Shown piece after piece: positions 26,801 through 35,364 of a DNA stretch of 64,000 nt. The position numbers were made by a program, and so were the translations under genes. Positions within the stretch are counted from its first letter, which is position 1, and each line of letters opens with the position of its first letter. The DNA is taken from NCBI GenBank assembly GCA_902779055.1, contig CACZAD010000007.1, positions 1 through 64,000 of the forward strand. The letters are read 5' to 3'. A model generated the notes under the pieces. That model was given only the letters and a program-made list of their open reading frames with translations. It made no database searches and was not told the origin of the DNA. This DNA is from Fibrobacter succinogenes. GTDB lineage: Bacteria > Fibrobacterota > Fibrobacteria > Fibrobacterales > Fibrobacteraceae.

Positions 26801-29155
26801 ACCGTGATTACGGGTGTTTCGGGCTCGGGCAAGTCGAGCCTTGCGTTCCATACGCTCTTTAGCGAAGGGCAACGCCGCTTTGTCGAAACGCTCAGCACAT
26901 ACGCTCGCCGCTTCTTGGGACGCCCTGACCGTGGTAGCATTGATTCCATTTCAGGCCTCGCCCCTGCGATTGCGATTGACCAGAAGAGCGCAAGCAAGAG
27001 TCCGCGCAGTACGGTCGCAACGCTTACCGAGATTTACGACTACTTCCGCATTTTGTGGGCTCGCGTGGGTACGGCTCACTGCCTCCATTGCGGAAAGCCG
27101 GTCAGCTCTTATGCCACAGGCGACTTGATGCAGCTTGCGTTTGACCGTGACCTCAACAAGATGGTGACGGTACTTGCTCCGTTCGAAATCAAGGACGAAA
27201 TTAAGCTCTCCAAGATTCTCACGGAAAAGGGTTACCGCAAGGCTTATCTCGGCAAGAAGCTCGTAGAACTCCCGCTGCCGAAAATCCCCATTCGCGAAAA
27301 GCAGTTGCTTGCCGTGGTCGATTCCGTGGTCGTCAAGGAAGAAAATCGTGCTCGTCTCGTCGAAGCGTTTGAACGCGGCTACCGCGACGGTAATGGAATC
27401 CTTTATGTGGATTGCGATGGCGAAGAACGTCTCTCGGCCAGCGAAAAGCCGGGTTGCCCGGAATGTGGCTGGTACATGGATTCGGCGCTCAACCCGAAAC
27501 ATTTCAGCTTCAATACGCATTGGGGCGCTTGCGAAACTTGCCTCGGTCTTGGGCATTTCAAGGATGGCGAAGAATGCCCCGATTGCCATGGCGAACGCTT
27601 GAAGCCAGAATATCTTGCGGTGCGCATCTTGGGCAAGAACATCATGGATGTGCATCACATGAGCATTGCCGAAGCTCGCGACTGGTTTGCCAAAGTCGAT
27701 TTTGCGAACGAAGAAAATGCAACTTCTGCATCCATCCAAAGCAAAACGACAATTGCCTCTCCGCTCCTCCGCGAAATCATTGGTCGTTTGGACTTCTTGA
27801 TTAGCGTGGGACTTGGCTACATTGGCCTTGACCGTGCTGGCGATACGCTCTCGGGTGGTGAATCCCAGCGCATCCGCTTGGCAAGCCAAATCGGCAGCGG
27901 CCTCGAAGGCGTTTTGTACGTGCTTGATGAACCGACCGTCGGCCTCCACGAAAGTGATACTGCAAAGCTTTTGGATACGCTTTACCGCTTGCGTGATTTG
28001 GGCAATACGCTTGTGGTTGTGGAACACGACATCAAGATGATGCAGGCTGCAGACCACATTATCGATATGGGCCCGGGTGCTGGCGATTTTGGTGGTGAAG
28101 TCGTTGCCGAAGGAAGCCCGGCAGAACTTTCCAAGCCGTATGCGCTACAGCAGTTCCCGCGCAGTGAAACGGTCAAGTTCCTCACATATTCCACTCCGGT
28201 CGCAAACCAGCTGGATCCCGTGCGCATTACGGACGATACGGAATTCTATGAATTCAAGAACCTCAAGGCAAATAACCTTAAGAACTTGTCTGTAAAATTC
28301 CCCAAGAAGGCGGTGAGCGTTGTCTGTGGCGTTTCGGGATCGGGCAAAAGTTCTCTCGTTGTCGATGAAATTTTCCCGGCGCTCAAAAAGCAGTTCCAGG
28401 CACGCGGCCGCAAAAAGCAGAGCGGCGAGGTCTTGCTGGTGGACCAGAGCCCGATTTCGGGAACGCCACGCAGTACGCCGGCGAGCTTTACGGGCGTCTT
28501 TGACGATATCCGCAAACTGTTTGCCAAACTCGAACAGTCCAAGATGAAGGGCTTCGATTACGGTCGCTTTAGCTATAACCTTGCGCGAGGCCGTTGCCCC
28601 GCTTGCGAGGGCCGTGGCGCCGTTGCTGTCGAGATGCACTTCCTTTCGGACATCTGGGAAACTTGCGAAGTCTGCGGTGGCAAGCGTTACAATCAGGAAA
28701 CGCTTACCGTCACGTTCAAGGGCAAGAACATTGCCGATGTGCTTGACATGCGCATTGTCGAAGCCTGCGAGTTCTTCAAGGACCAGCCGAAGATTTTGCC
28801 GAAGCTCGAATGCCTCCGCGATGTGGGCCTCCCGTACGTGAAACTCGGTCAACCCGTGACGACGCTTTCGGGCGGTGAATCCCAACGCTTGAAGCTTGCC
28901 GCGGAACTCTGCCGCCGTCCGGCAACAGAAATGGTCTACCTCCTCGACGAACCGACTACGGGTCTCCACCTCAAGGATATCCAGATTCTTTGGAACCTTT
29001 TGCGCAGACTTTCGGCCCGTGGCGATACGGTCATTGTCATCGAACACCACCCCGATATTATCCGATTGGCGGACTGGAAGGTTGAATTGGGTCCTGTCGG
29101 TGGTGCAAATGGCGGTTACTTGCTCGAAATGGGTGTGAATTCGTCAAACTTTTAG
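23861..29155 (+). CDS. uvrA: Tandem (double-length) UvrA excinuclease subunit
   Basis: 1,764 residues, about twice a normal UvrA (about 940). UvrA is the DNA-damage-recognising ABC ATPase of nucleotide excision repair. Two UvrA-like copies are joined near residue 955, giving four ATPase sites: Walker A Lys38, Lys641, Lys991 and Lys1496; four LSGG(E)xQR signatures; four LDEP Walker B motifs; and Q-loops of the form DQ(K/T/S). Zinc-binding CxxC pairs occur in both copies (CPKCG, CDACEG, CPECGW, CPACEG). Copy 2 differs in its UvrB-interaction region. The tandem form is known from Chlamydia. It is preceded by a terminator and followed by a separate operon. Confidence 0.95.
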   Translation: MTKSIVIRDAHEHNLRHVDLTIPRDSIVVVTGVSGSGKSSLAFDTVFQEGQRRFVESLSAYARQFIGRMKHPDVESVRGISPTISIDQKTVNRNPRSTVGTVVEILDHYRLMFARLGVPHCPKCGKVIQAQSVDQIVDNLYASDENKKILVMAPIVQERKGEYRKELAELKENGFVRVRVDGTIYRLEEVPLLVRYEKHTIEVVIDRLTLERKNMSRLREAIEGALKLTDGKLVSFLLTSQEAGADGAAKEEYRLQGTQLACPKCGISIPELEPRFFSFNDPKGQCPACKGLGESCEFDINLIVPNPNLSLKEGCLAPQKKDDGCIIFSDFGWRNLRTIANEMHFSLDTPWNKLKKAQQDAVLYGTPSGSERGVVSIMQELWDMWHIYHFRKYMQIGVCPECHGTRINRIAAAVDFHGHNICEMTEWSVEKSVEFFDKLKLSPREQRIGREVLKEIRGRLGFLKAVGLGYLDISRKASTLSGGEAQRIRLASAVGAGLQGVLYVLDEPSIGLHPRDNDKLLEMLERLRAQGNSLLIVEHDEDTMRHADCVIDVGPGAGVEGGRILAAGTVDELEKNKSSLTGAYLSGRKSIEIPSQRLKIDAKTPKLKICGACENNLKNVDVEIPLGGAFTVVTGVSGSGKSTLINQILRRELARVFYNSEEPVGKFDHLEGLENIDKVIEIDQTPIGRTPRSNPATYTKIWDDIRDLFAGMEESKVRGYTKSRFSFNVKGGRCDACEGAGVKVIDMHILPSVQVTCDVCDGKRFNEATREVYFKGKNISEVLDMSISEAAEFFKDIPKIAEPLKLLCEVGLGYLTLGQPSTTLSGGEAQRVKIASELRRPGTGKTLYLLDEPTTGLHFEDIRRLLECLNRLRSLGNSVVVIEHNLDVIKCADWIIDLGPDAGVNGGRIIATGTPEQIAKCKKSETGRYLAPVLAKKHGENKHFERTDEKGEDYSLDIEVHGARKHNLKNIDVTIPRHKLTVITGVSGSGKSSLAFHTLFSEGQRRFVETLSTYARRFLGRPDRGSIDSISGLAPAIAIDQKSASKSPRSTVATLTEIYDYFRILWARVGTAHCLHCGKPVSSYATGDLMQLAFDRDLNKMVTVLAPFEIKDEIKLSKILTEKGYRKAYLGKKLVELPLPKIPIREKQLLAVVDSVVVKEENRARLVEAFERGYRDGNGILYVDCDGEERLSASEKPGCPECGWYMDSALNPKHFSFNTHWGACETCLGLGHFKDGEECPDCHGERLKPEYLAVRILGKNIMDVHHMSIAEARDWFAKVDFANEENATSASIQSKTTIASPLLREIIGRLDFLISVGLGYIGLDRAGDTLSGGESQRIRLASQIGSGLEGVLYVLDEPTVGLHESDTAKLLDTLYRLRDLGNTLVVVEHDIKMMQAADHIIDMGPGAGDFGGEVVAEGSPAELSKPYALQQFPRSETVKFLTYSTPVANQLDPVRITDDTEFYEFKNLKANNLKNLSVKFPKKAVSVVCGVSGSGKSSLVVDEIFPALKKQFQARGRKKQSGEVLLVDQSPISGTPRSTPASFTGVFDDIRKLFAKLEQSKMKGFDYGRFSYNLARGRCPACEGRGAVAVEMHFLSDIWETCEVCGGKRYNQETLTVTFKGKNIADVLDMRIVEACEFFKDQPKILPKLECLRDVGLPYVKLGQPVTTLSGGESQRLKLAAELCRRPATEMVYLLDEPTTGLHLKDIQILWNLLRRLSARGDTVIVIEHHPDIIRLADWKVELGPVGGANGGYLLEMGVNSSNF

Positions 29156-29185
29156 AACTTATTTTCCTAGAAGAAATTATTTTTT

Positions 29186-29201
29186 TTAGGAACGTTCCTA
29201 A
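29186..29201. promoter_or_regulatory. 16-bp palindrome, possible operator
   Basis: TTAGGAACGTTCCTAA is a perfect palindrome ending 15 bases before the ATG at 29217 and just ahead of its AGGAG site. It could be a repressor site or part of an mRNA hairpin. Confidence 0.4.
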
Positions 29202-29216
29202 AAGACAGGAGTCCCT

Positions 29217-31655
29217 ATGGCCTTTTCTAGATTGCTTCCGTTTTTGTTGCTTGTACCGGCACTGACTCTAGCTGACGGAGACAAAATCTTTACGCTAAAT
29301 CCGGATCATTTTAAGGCCGGTAGTGTCCTGACTCACCCCTCCAAGGTGGCCATAGCCTTGGATAGCGCTCTTGCCATATCCCAGCAACCTGTATTCCCGT
29401 TGATGCCCAATAAGCTTTATCTTCGCTATAAAGACTCGGTGAAGGAATATTTGTGGTTCTCGGGCGAGGCTAAACTGGATGATTATAAGAAGCTCCACGC
29501 ATTTAACCTAAAGGATAACCATCTGGGCGTGCGTGAAGTGGTGGGCCTCCGTTTTTATGCTTCCCGTCAGTACAAGGCGTTCCAGGACGAAGCCGAAATC
29601 TATTTCGATACGGAATACATTTATTCTCCCCGTATTTCCAAGCTCCTGTTTATGAAAAACGGTAAGTGGCAGGTTCTTGATGAATGCAAGCATCCGGGAA
29701 TTGTGAAAATCAAGTCCGACGAAAAGAAGTTGGACATCACGTCTTACAAAACACCGTTGAAGGGTGCTAAGACGATTTCTCCAGCAAAGGAAGGCCTTTA
29801 TTCGTTCTCTTTCAGCGCACCGGACAAGTTGCCGTATGTGGATGCCGGTTATCTCAAGCGTGGGGAATCTCTTGTATTCAATGTGAAATTCCCGGTGATG
29901 GATTCCAGCGCTTCTGCTTCGGTGGAATTGCCCGTCAAGAAGGATCAGATTCAGGCTTTGACAAAGCTTGAAGAAACCGAAGCCCTTTACGATTCGTTTA
30001 CCAGTGAAGTCGACAAGCACTTTAGCAAGATCGATACGACTGGATTCTCAAATGTCTACCCGCCGCTCAAACGTGCCGATTCGCTGGGAGTTCTTGATTC
30101 CAGTGCCGATTATCGCGGTTACGTGGCGCACTACAACCATAAACGAGTCGAAGCGCAGAAGCTTTGGCGCGAACAGAAACTGGGCGAAGTCAGCACGGTT
30201 TACAAGGCGTTCCACGCAAAGCTGGACAGTTTGCAGAAGTTCCCGCTCCAGGTGAACCTCAAACCGGATTCCGTGGCAAAGATTTACCGCACGGTCAAGA
30301 CCACCAAGGAAATTCAGGTGGAAGTCGTTGACACGCTGAAGGCTGAATCCGTGAAGGCGGACTCCGTTAAAGTCGATACTGCGAAGGTGGACTCGGCTAA
30401 GGTCGATACCGCAAAGGTGGATTCTGTAAAGGCTGACACGACCAAGGCTGATACGGCAAAAGTTGATACGGCAAAGACTGACACCGCTAAAGTAGATTCC
30501 CTTAAGCCGGTTCCTGCAAAGACGGTTACGATGAAGGTAGATTCTATCGTTGTCGATTCGTCCAAGATCGATTCGCTTTGGCTCCATTTTGCTGCGGACA
30601 GCGGACGCATTGATGTGGTCTGGAAGGGGGTCGTCGATAGCATTTCGATGGATTCTCTTGCAGGGCTTCTTTCTACAAACAGTGATTCTCTTGTCGTCAC
30701 ATTGTTCCTTGCAAATAACAAGCCTGTTTGGGCATACAAGGAAGGTGAGCTTGTCGGCCGCTACCAGTACCGTTACGAAAAGATTGGCTTCCGTATTGGC
30801 GAAAAACTCTATGTGGGCAAGGGTGAATTTGTTTTGCCGATTCATATTGCGATTGAATCCGAAGTGAACGATTGGTTCAAGTCCAAGACCACGATTTCTT
30901 CGTCCTCTGTCGCAAGCTCGTCGAGCAGTGCCGAAGAAAATTCCAAGATCATCAACCATCCGACTCGTGGAACGGTTGCGGTGATTGATTCCGGTTCGTT
31001 CCGTTATCGTGGCAAGGTGGTGTCGATGTCTCCGTATGCCATCCACACGACCGAAGTGACTCAGGAATTCTTCAGCAAGATCATGAGCTATGTTGATTCT
31101 GCAAAGCGCATCCCGGATAGGTCTGCGTTCAAGGGCGCCAATAAGCCTGTGCAGAACATTACCTGGGATAAGGCGCAGTACGCTTGCAAGGTGCTTGGTG
31201 GCGATTTGCCGACCGAAGCCCAGTGGGAATATGCGGGTCGAGCCGGCCGCAACGAAGGTGTCCTCTGGAAATTGGATGATGAATCCAGTGTGGGACGCTA
31301 CGCCGTCTTTGCCGCCAATTCCTTGAAGAAAGGAAAGAGCAACTCGGCAGAATACGGTCCACACGATGTTGCTACCAAGAATCCGAACGCTTGGGGACTT
31401 TACGATATGTCCGGCAACGTGGCGGAATGGATTCGCGACAATTACTTTGCCATCACGTTCTCAATCGAAAAGTCTAACCCGCAGGGATCTTTCTGGGGCA
31501 CTAGCAAGGTATTGAAGGGCGGTTCTTGGAAGGACAAAGTGAAAAAGCTGAATATGACAGTCCGAGACGATGAAGATCCCCGTTATTGGTCTGACTGGAT
31601 CGGTTTCCGCTGCGTGTTCCCGCTTGAACGAATTATTCAGGATAAAAAGAAATGA
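29217..31655 (+). CDS. Secreted FGE-sulfatase-fold protein with Lys-Asp repeat linker
   Basis: 812 residues. A signal peptide (to about LTLA-DG) is followed by a long N-terminal domain, a repeat region (bases 30351-30500, ten 15-nt units of K(V/A)D(S/T)-type), a second domain, a Ser-rich linker and a C-terminal FGE-sulfatase fold: TTEVTQEFF, LPTEAQWEYAGRAG, WGLYDMSGNVAEW, LKGGSW and IGFRCVF. The cysteines of true formylglycine-generating enzymes are absent around GGSW, so it is more likely a binding or surface protein. Fibrobacter has an expanded paralogous family of this kind. AGGAG precedes the ATG. Its stop overlaps the next gene. Confidence 0.85.
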   Translation: MAFSRLLPFLLLVPALTLADGDKIFTLNPDHFKAGSVLTHPSKVAIALDSALAISQQPVFPLMPNKLYLRYKDSVKEYLWFSGEAKLDDYKKLHAFNLKDNHLGVREVVGLRFYASRQYKAFQDEAEIYFDTEYIYSPRISKLLFMKNGKWQVLDECKHPGIVKIKSDEKKLDITSYKTPLKGAKTISPAKEGLYSFSFSAPDKLPYVDAGYLKRGESLVFNVKFPVMDSSASASVELPVKKDQIQALTKLEETEALYDSFTSEVDKHFSKIDTTGFSNVYPPLKRADSLGVLDSSADYRGYVAHYNHKRVEAQKLWREQKLGEVSTVYKAFHAKLDSLQKFPLQVNLKPDSVAKIYRTVKTTKEIQVEVVDTLKAESVKADSVKVDTAKVDSAKVDTAKVDSVKADTTKADTAKVDTAKTDTAKVDSLKPVPAKTVTMKVDSIVVDSSKIDSLWLHFAADSGRIDVVWKGVVDSISMDSLAGLLSTNSDSLVVTLFLANNKPVWAYKEGELVGRYQYRYEKIGFRIGEKLYVGKGEFVLPIHIAIESEVNDWFKSKTTISSSSVASSSSSAEENSKIINHPTRGTVAVIDSGSFRYRGKVVSMSPYAIHTTEVTQEFFSKIMSYVDSAKRIPDRSAFKGANKPVQNITWDKAQYACKVLGGDLPTEAQWEYAGRAGRNEGVLWKLDDESSVGRYAVFAANSLKKGKSNSAEYGPHDVATKNPNAWGLYDMSGNVAEWIRDNYFAITFSIEKSNPQGSFWGTSKVLKGGSWKDKVKKLNMTVRDDEDPRYWSDWIGFRCVFPLERIIQDKKK
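30351..30500 (+). repeat. 15-nt coding repeat, ten units
   Basis: Ten five-codon units of the type V/A-K-V/A-D-S/T (GTGAAGGCGGACTCC and variants). They probably encode an extended charged linker. Confidence 0.85.
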
Positions 31656-32245
31656 AAAATAATTCCAGCAAGGAAATAAGAATTTTTAAGAAGCTGACGG
31701 CACTCCCGTATTTGCTTGTGTTTCTTGCGTTGTTGATGCCTTTGGCGAACGTCTCTTGCTCTGCCAAGAATGACAGCAAGCCGATTGCACAAACGACGTT
31801 CTACCAAATTGCGTCGGGCGTGGACCTGGAAGAATCTCTGGTGGAACCCGCTCGTGGACAGATGCATCGTATGGTCAAGGAAAATCCCAAAACGCTGGAC
31901 CATTTCAAGTCGCAGATTCCGAACTTCCCGAAGATGGAACCCGTTCATCATTTGTATGGGATTCTTGTCGCGATATTCCTTGCGGCTCTTTTCTCGTGGT
32001 TCGTGCCTCTCGCATCGACGGTGATGGGGCTTTTGTCGATGATTTCGTTGTGGTCGCTTTTGATGAAGCTCACGCATATTAGTGATTCGCTGGGAATTCC
32101 GTTGTTGAAGATTGAGGCGGGTGTTGGACTTTACTGTGCAAGCTTCCTCATCTTGATCGGGACGGCGATGAACATCGCTACTTTGGTACGCCCGGCGGTG
32201 CTTGCCCGTCGCGAACGGAAAAAAGCAAAAAAGGCTAAGTCTTGA
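31652..32245 (+). CDS. Hypothetical membrane protein
   Basis: 197 residues, unrecognised. It has one helix near the N-terminus (about 18-36), a soluble loop of about 70 residues, then three closely spaced helices (about 105-125, 128-145, 160-182) and a Lys/Arg-rich tail, ARRERKKAKKAKS. Its ATG overlaps the stop of the FGE-fold protein by four bases, so the two are translationally coupled and may act together at the membrane. Confidence 0.8.
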   Translation: MKNNSSKEIRIFKKLTALPYLLVFLALLMPLANVSCSAKNDSKPIAQTTFYQIASGVDLEESLVEPARGQMHRMVKENPKTLDHFKSQIPNFPKMEPVHHLYGILVAIFLAALFSWFVPLASTVMGLLSMISLWSLLMKLTHISDSLGIPLLKIEAGVGLYCASFLILIGTAMNIATLVRPAVLARRERKKAKKAKS

Positions 32246-32253
32246 TAACAAAG

Positions 32254-32280
32254 AAGGTCGCGAGTTCTCGCGACCTTTTC
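32254..32280. terminator. Terminator between convergent genes
   Basis: AAGGTCGCGAG-TT-CTCGCGACCTT followed by TT; a strong stem between the + strand operon and ychF. Confidence 0.8.
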
Positions 32281-32354
32281 TATAACATTAAGCAGTAAGA
32301 CTTTCTTATAGCAGTCCTGCCAACTGTCTACAGCCTACTGCGCCACCGGCGCCA

Positions 32355-33452
32355 TTACACATTGAACAGGAAGTACATGATGTCGCCATCCTGTACGAGG
32401 TATTCCTTACCTTCGGTACGGACAAGCCCTGCTTCCTTGGCGGCGTTCCAGCTGCCGTGCTTGAGAAAGTCGGCGTAGCTCAAGGTTTCGGCGCGGATGA
32501 AGCCACGTTCGAAGTCCGTGTGGATGACGCCTGCGCACTGCGGGGCCTTGAAGCCTGCGTGGAACGTCCAGGCGCGGCATTCCTTTTCGCCAGCGGTGAA
32601 GAACGTGCGCAGCCCGAGAATTTCGTAACCCTTGCGGACAACGGAATCGAGTCCGGATTCCTTCATGCCGAGTTCCTTGAGAAATTCAATCTTGTCAGCC
32701 GGTTCCATGGCAGAAAGTTCTTCTTCGATCTTGCCGCTGATGACGATGACGTCGTGACCGTGCTTGGAGGCGTATTCCTTGAGCTGGTCCACGTAAGCGT
32801 TACCGGTGAGGATGTCGTCTTCCTTCACGTTGGCGCAGTAGAAGAGCGGCTTTGCGGTGAGGAGTCCGAGATCCTTGACGATGCCTTCCATTTCTTCGCT
32901 GTCGTGCATCACGGTACGGGCGGCGCGGCCTTCTTCCATCGTCGTCTTCAAAAGTTCGCAAGCGGCGAGGCGAGCCTTGGCTTCGGCGTTGCCGGTACGT
33001 GCAGACTTTGCTTCGGTGGCGAGGCGCTTTTCGACGGAGTCCAAGTCCTTGAGGATAAGTTCCGTTTCAATCACTTCGACGTCGCGGATCGGGTCCACGG
33101 AACCGTTCACGTGAATGATGTTTTCGTCGTCAAAGCAGCGCACCACTTCCATGATGGCTTCGCATTCGCGGATGTGGGTGAGGAACTGGTTGCCGAGACC
33201 TTCGCCCTTGGAAGCGCCCTTTACAAGACCTGCAATGTCAACGAATTCTGTAACGGCCGGGACGATGGATTTCGGATTGTAGACTTTGACGAGTTCGTCG
33301 AGGCGGGCATCCGGGACGCTGACCATGCCGACGTTCGGGTCGATGGTGCAGAACGGATAGTTGGCGGATTCTGCGCCTGCGTTGGTGATTGCGTTAAAGA
33401 TGGTACTCTTGCCTACGTTCGGGAGGCCTACGATGCCGCATTTAAAACCCAT
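32355..33452 (-). CDS. ychF: YchF/OLA1-family ATPase (Obg-type)
   Basis: 365 residues from the ATG at 33452, seven bases after GGAG; the longer reading frame upstream lacks family similarity. A P-loop GLPNVGKST starts the G domain. The NVKE motif, in place of NKxD, gives ATP rather than GTP preference; a coiled-coil region and a C-terminal TGS domain (ending [22 protein letters not shown]) follow. YchF binds ribosomes and 70S and affects oxidative-stress and translation control. It is divergent from the MATE gene, with about 170 bases between start codons. Confidence 0.95.
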   Translation of the reverse strand: MGFKCGIVGLPNVGKSTIFNAITNAGAESANYPFCTIDPNVGMVSVPDARLDELVKVYNPKSIVPAVTEFVDIAGLVKGASKGEGLGNQFLTHIRECEAIMEVVRCFDDENIIHVNGSVDPIRDVEVIETELILKDLDSVEKRLATEAKSARTGNAEAKARLAACELLKTTMEEGRAARTVMHDSEEMEGIVKDLGLLTAKPLFYCANVKEDDILTGNAYVDQLKEYASKHGHDVIVISGKIEEELSAMEPADKIEFLKELGMKESGLDSVVRKGYEILGLRTFFTAGEKECRAWTFHAGFKAPQCAGVIHTDFERGFIRAETLSYADFLKHGSWNAAKEAGLVRTEGKEYLVQDGDIMYFLFNV

Positions 33453-33622
33453 GATAATCTCCGATTTGTGGCGGAATTTGCCGCCGACTAATTTTGTGGC
33501 GCATTCCATCGCTTTTTTCTATAGCGATGGACTCACCTGATTTTTGCGATGTAAAGGTAGAAAATTGCCCTTGTGCTAGACCGCTTGAAAATCTAAATTT
33601 ACGCCCGTTTTCAAGGTCTTGT

Positions 33623-34972
33623 ATGGCGACGAATGCGTTAAAGACGAATATGGATATGTTGAACGGGCCTCTCGGAAGAAAAATCCTGAGGTTCGCCATC
33701 CCGTTGGCGGCGACCAGCATTTTGCAACAGCTGTTCAATGCCGCAGACATTGCCGTGGTGGGCCAGTTCGCAGGCGACAAGGCTCTTGCTGCCGTCGGTG
33801 CAAATACGTTCGTCATCAACCTGCTCATCAATCTGTTCGTGGGCATTTCCGTCGGCGTGAACGTGGTGGTCGCCAACTCCATCGGCGCTCACAGCTACCG
33901 CTCGGTGACCCGCAGCGTCCATACGTCGGTGATGGTTTCGTTCTTTAGCGGAATTTTCCTTTCGTTTGTCGGAATCTTTTTTGCAAGGCCGATCCTTTCG
34001 GCGGTTTCGACGCCTTCGGACATTTTGGATATGGCGGTGCGCTACCTGCAAATCTACTTTGCCGGGATGCCGTTTGTGATGCTGTTCAACTTCATTGCGG
34101 CAATATTGCGCGGCAAGGGCGATACAAAGCGTCCGCTTTACGTGCTGATGGTCGCTGGTGCCGTGAATGTTGTCTTGAACTTGATTCTTGTGGCGGGCTT
34201 TGGGCTTGGCGTGTCGGGGGTTGCGATTGCGACCGTCTTTGCCAATGTCATTAGCGGACTTACTTTATTCTACTTCTTGCTTCATGAAGTTGGACCGTTC
34301 AAGCTCGAATTCTGGAAGCTCCGTGTGACGCCGCTCTTTTTGAGCCGCATCATGCGTGTGGGCTTGCCTTCGGGTCTTCGCGGTGTCGTGTTCTCGTTCA
34401 GCAATGTGTGCTTGCAGTCGGCCATCAACAGCCTGGGTTCTTCGACGGTGGCCGCATCGGCGGCAGCCCTCAATTACGAATTTATCGTCTATTACTGGCT
34501 CAATTCGTTCTCGCAGGCTTGTGTGACGTTTGTCGGGCAGAATTACGGTGCCAAAAATATGCCCCGTTGCCGCAGTGCGGTTCGCTGGACGCTCTTGCTG
34601 GGCTGCGTTTCTACGATTGTGCTGAGCTCGCTCTGCTGCATTTTTGCAACTCCTCTGCTGTCCGTGTTTACCTCTGATCCCGAAATCATTGAAATCGGTT
34701 CTATCCGCATGTACGTGGTGGTCGGGCTCCTGTTTATCAACGTCTTTTTGGACGTGTTCTCGAGCGCCCTTTCTGGAATGGGGCGGTCTCTTGCGCCGGC
34801 GCTCACCTGCGTCGCGGGCGTTTGCGGACTACGCATCCTCTGGGTGATTTTCGTGTTCCCGCAGTACCGTTCCTTTGCCTCTCTGATGGTCGTTTACCCG
34901 GTCAGCTGGGTTGTGACGATAGCCGTCATCATAGGCATTTACTTCTATCGCGTAAAGCACACGACGTTCTAA
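33623..34972 (+). CDS. MATE-family multidrug or drug/sodium efflux transporter
   Basis: 449 residues from the ATG at 33623, preceded by AAGG; a longer reading frame exists but the family length and the start of similarity favour this one. Twelve hydrophobic helices are seen, starting at LGRKILRFAIPLAATSILQQLFNAADI, the usual MATE opening with the QL(F/Y)N.(A/T)D motif. MATE proteins export cationic compounds using H+ or Na+ gradients in the inner membrane; the substrate cannot be read from sequence. It is divergent from ychF. Confidence 0.92.
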   Translation: MATNALKTNMDMLNGPLGRKILRFAIPLAATSILQQLFNAADIAVVGQFAGDKALAAVGANTFVINLLINLFVGISVGVNVVVANSIGAHSYRSVTRSVHTSVMVSFFSGIFLSFVGIFFARPILSAVSTPSDILDMAVRYLQIYFAGMPFVMLFNFIAAILRGKGDTKRPLYVLMVAGAVNVVLNLILVAGFGLGVSGVAIATVFANVISGLTLFYFLLHEVGPFKLEFWKLRVTPLFLSRIMRVGLPSGLRGVVFSFSNVCLQSAINSLGSSTVAASAAALNYEFIVYYWLNSFSQACVTFVGQNYGAKNMPRCRSAVRWTLLLGCVSTIVLSSLCCIFATPLLSVFTSDPEIIEIGSIRMYVVVGLLFINVFLDVFSSALSGMGRSLAPALTCVAGVCGLRILWVIFVFPQYRSFASLMVVYPVSWVVTIAVIIGIYFYRVKHTTF

Positions 34973-35091
34973 AAACAGTTCTTTTGACAAGAATTAGAGC
35001 CTTGAATCGGCAAAAATGACGCTTTTTTGCGGTTTTTGGTTTGTAAATGTTTATTAGCTGATTAGCCCGTTTGGGCGGTATTGTCAATTAT

Positions 35092-35106
35092 TTGACATTT
35101 TGTCAA
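35092..35106. promoter_or_regulatory. TTGACA-TTT-TGTCAA inverted repeat
   Basis: A palindrome with a third related TTGTCAA at 35081-35087. It lies just upstream of the promoter proposed for the structured RNA and could bind a regulator. Confidence 0.35.
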
Positions 35107-35124
35107 CGAACGGATTTTGCCTTT

Positions 35125-35153
35125 TTGAGCGAAAAAAGGCAAATAAAGATAAT
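35125..35153 (+). promoter_or_regulatory. Putative promoter of the structured RNA
   Basis: TTGAGC (35125-35130), 17-base spacer, GATAAT (35148-35153). Transcription would start near 35160, just before the outer stem of the RNA. Confidence 0.55.
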
Positions 35154-35159
35154 TTAAGC

Positions 35160-35325
35160 ATGTCCAAATAACACTGCCGATTTGGGATTGGATTCACAAG
35201 GTACCAATTACAGTTGGAGAATTGGTTGCTTCTGTATCGGGTGGAGACTCGGATCACGTTTCTTCATGATTATTAACACAGTGATCGAGGCCGAACAGAG
35301 TTTCCAATCCCAAACGGCCTTATTT
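35160..35325 (+). ncRNA. ssrS: Structured RNA, candidate 6S RNA
   Basis: About 160 nt between the MATE gene and a convergent gene, with its own promoter and a terminator (35339-35363). The ends pair: GCCG-A-TTTGGGATTGGA (35176-35192) with TCCAATCCCAAA-CGGC (35303-35318). A central loop holding the small hairpin ACCAATT..AATTGGT is followed by an inner stem (CTGT, TCGG, GATCAC pairing with GTGATC, CCGA, ACAG). This rod with a central bubble is the 6S RNA plan, which regulates sigma-70 RNA polymerase, but the hairpin lies on the 5' side of the bubble, not the 3' side. The other strand is not excluded. Confidence 0.5.
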
Positions 35326-35338
35326 TATAGAATTTGAA

Positions 35339-35363
35339 GCTAGCCCTTGGGGCTAGCGTTTTT
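35339..35363. terminator. Terminator of the structured RNA
   Basis: GCTAGCCC-TTG-GGGCTAGC followed by GTTTTT. It also lies just past the stop of the minus-strand lipoprotein gene. Confidence 0.8.
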
Positions 35364-35364
35364 C

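Noticed and set aside
30351-30500. Intergenic tandem repeat or CRISPR
   Set aside because: It is inside a coding frame and a 15-nt multiple; a protein linker explains it.
33494-33622. Longer N-terminus for the MATE protein
   Set aside because: The extra 43 residues overlap the ychF 5' region, are not hydrophobic and do not match the family, which starts near MDMLNGPLGRKI.
35160-35325. T-box or metabolite riboswitch
   Set aside because: No same-strand gene follows; the next gene is convergent, and the RNA has its own terminator.
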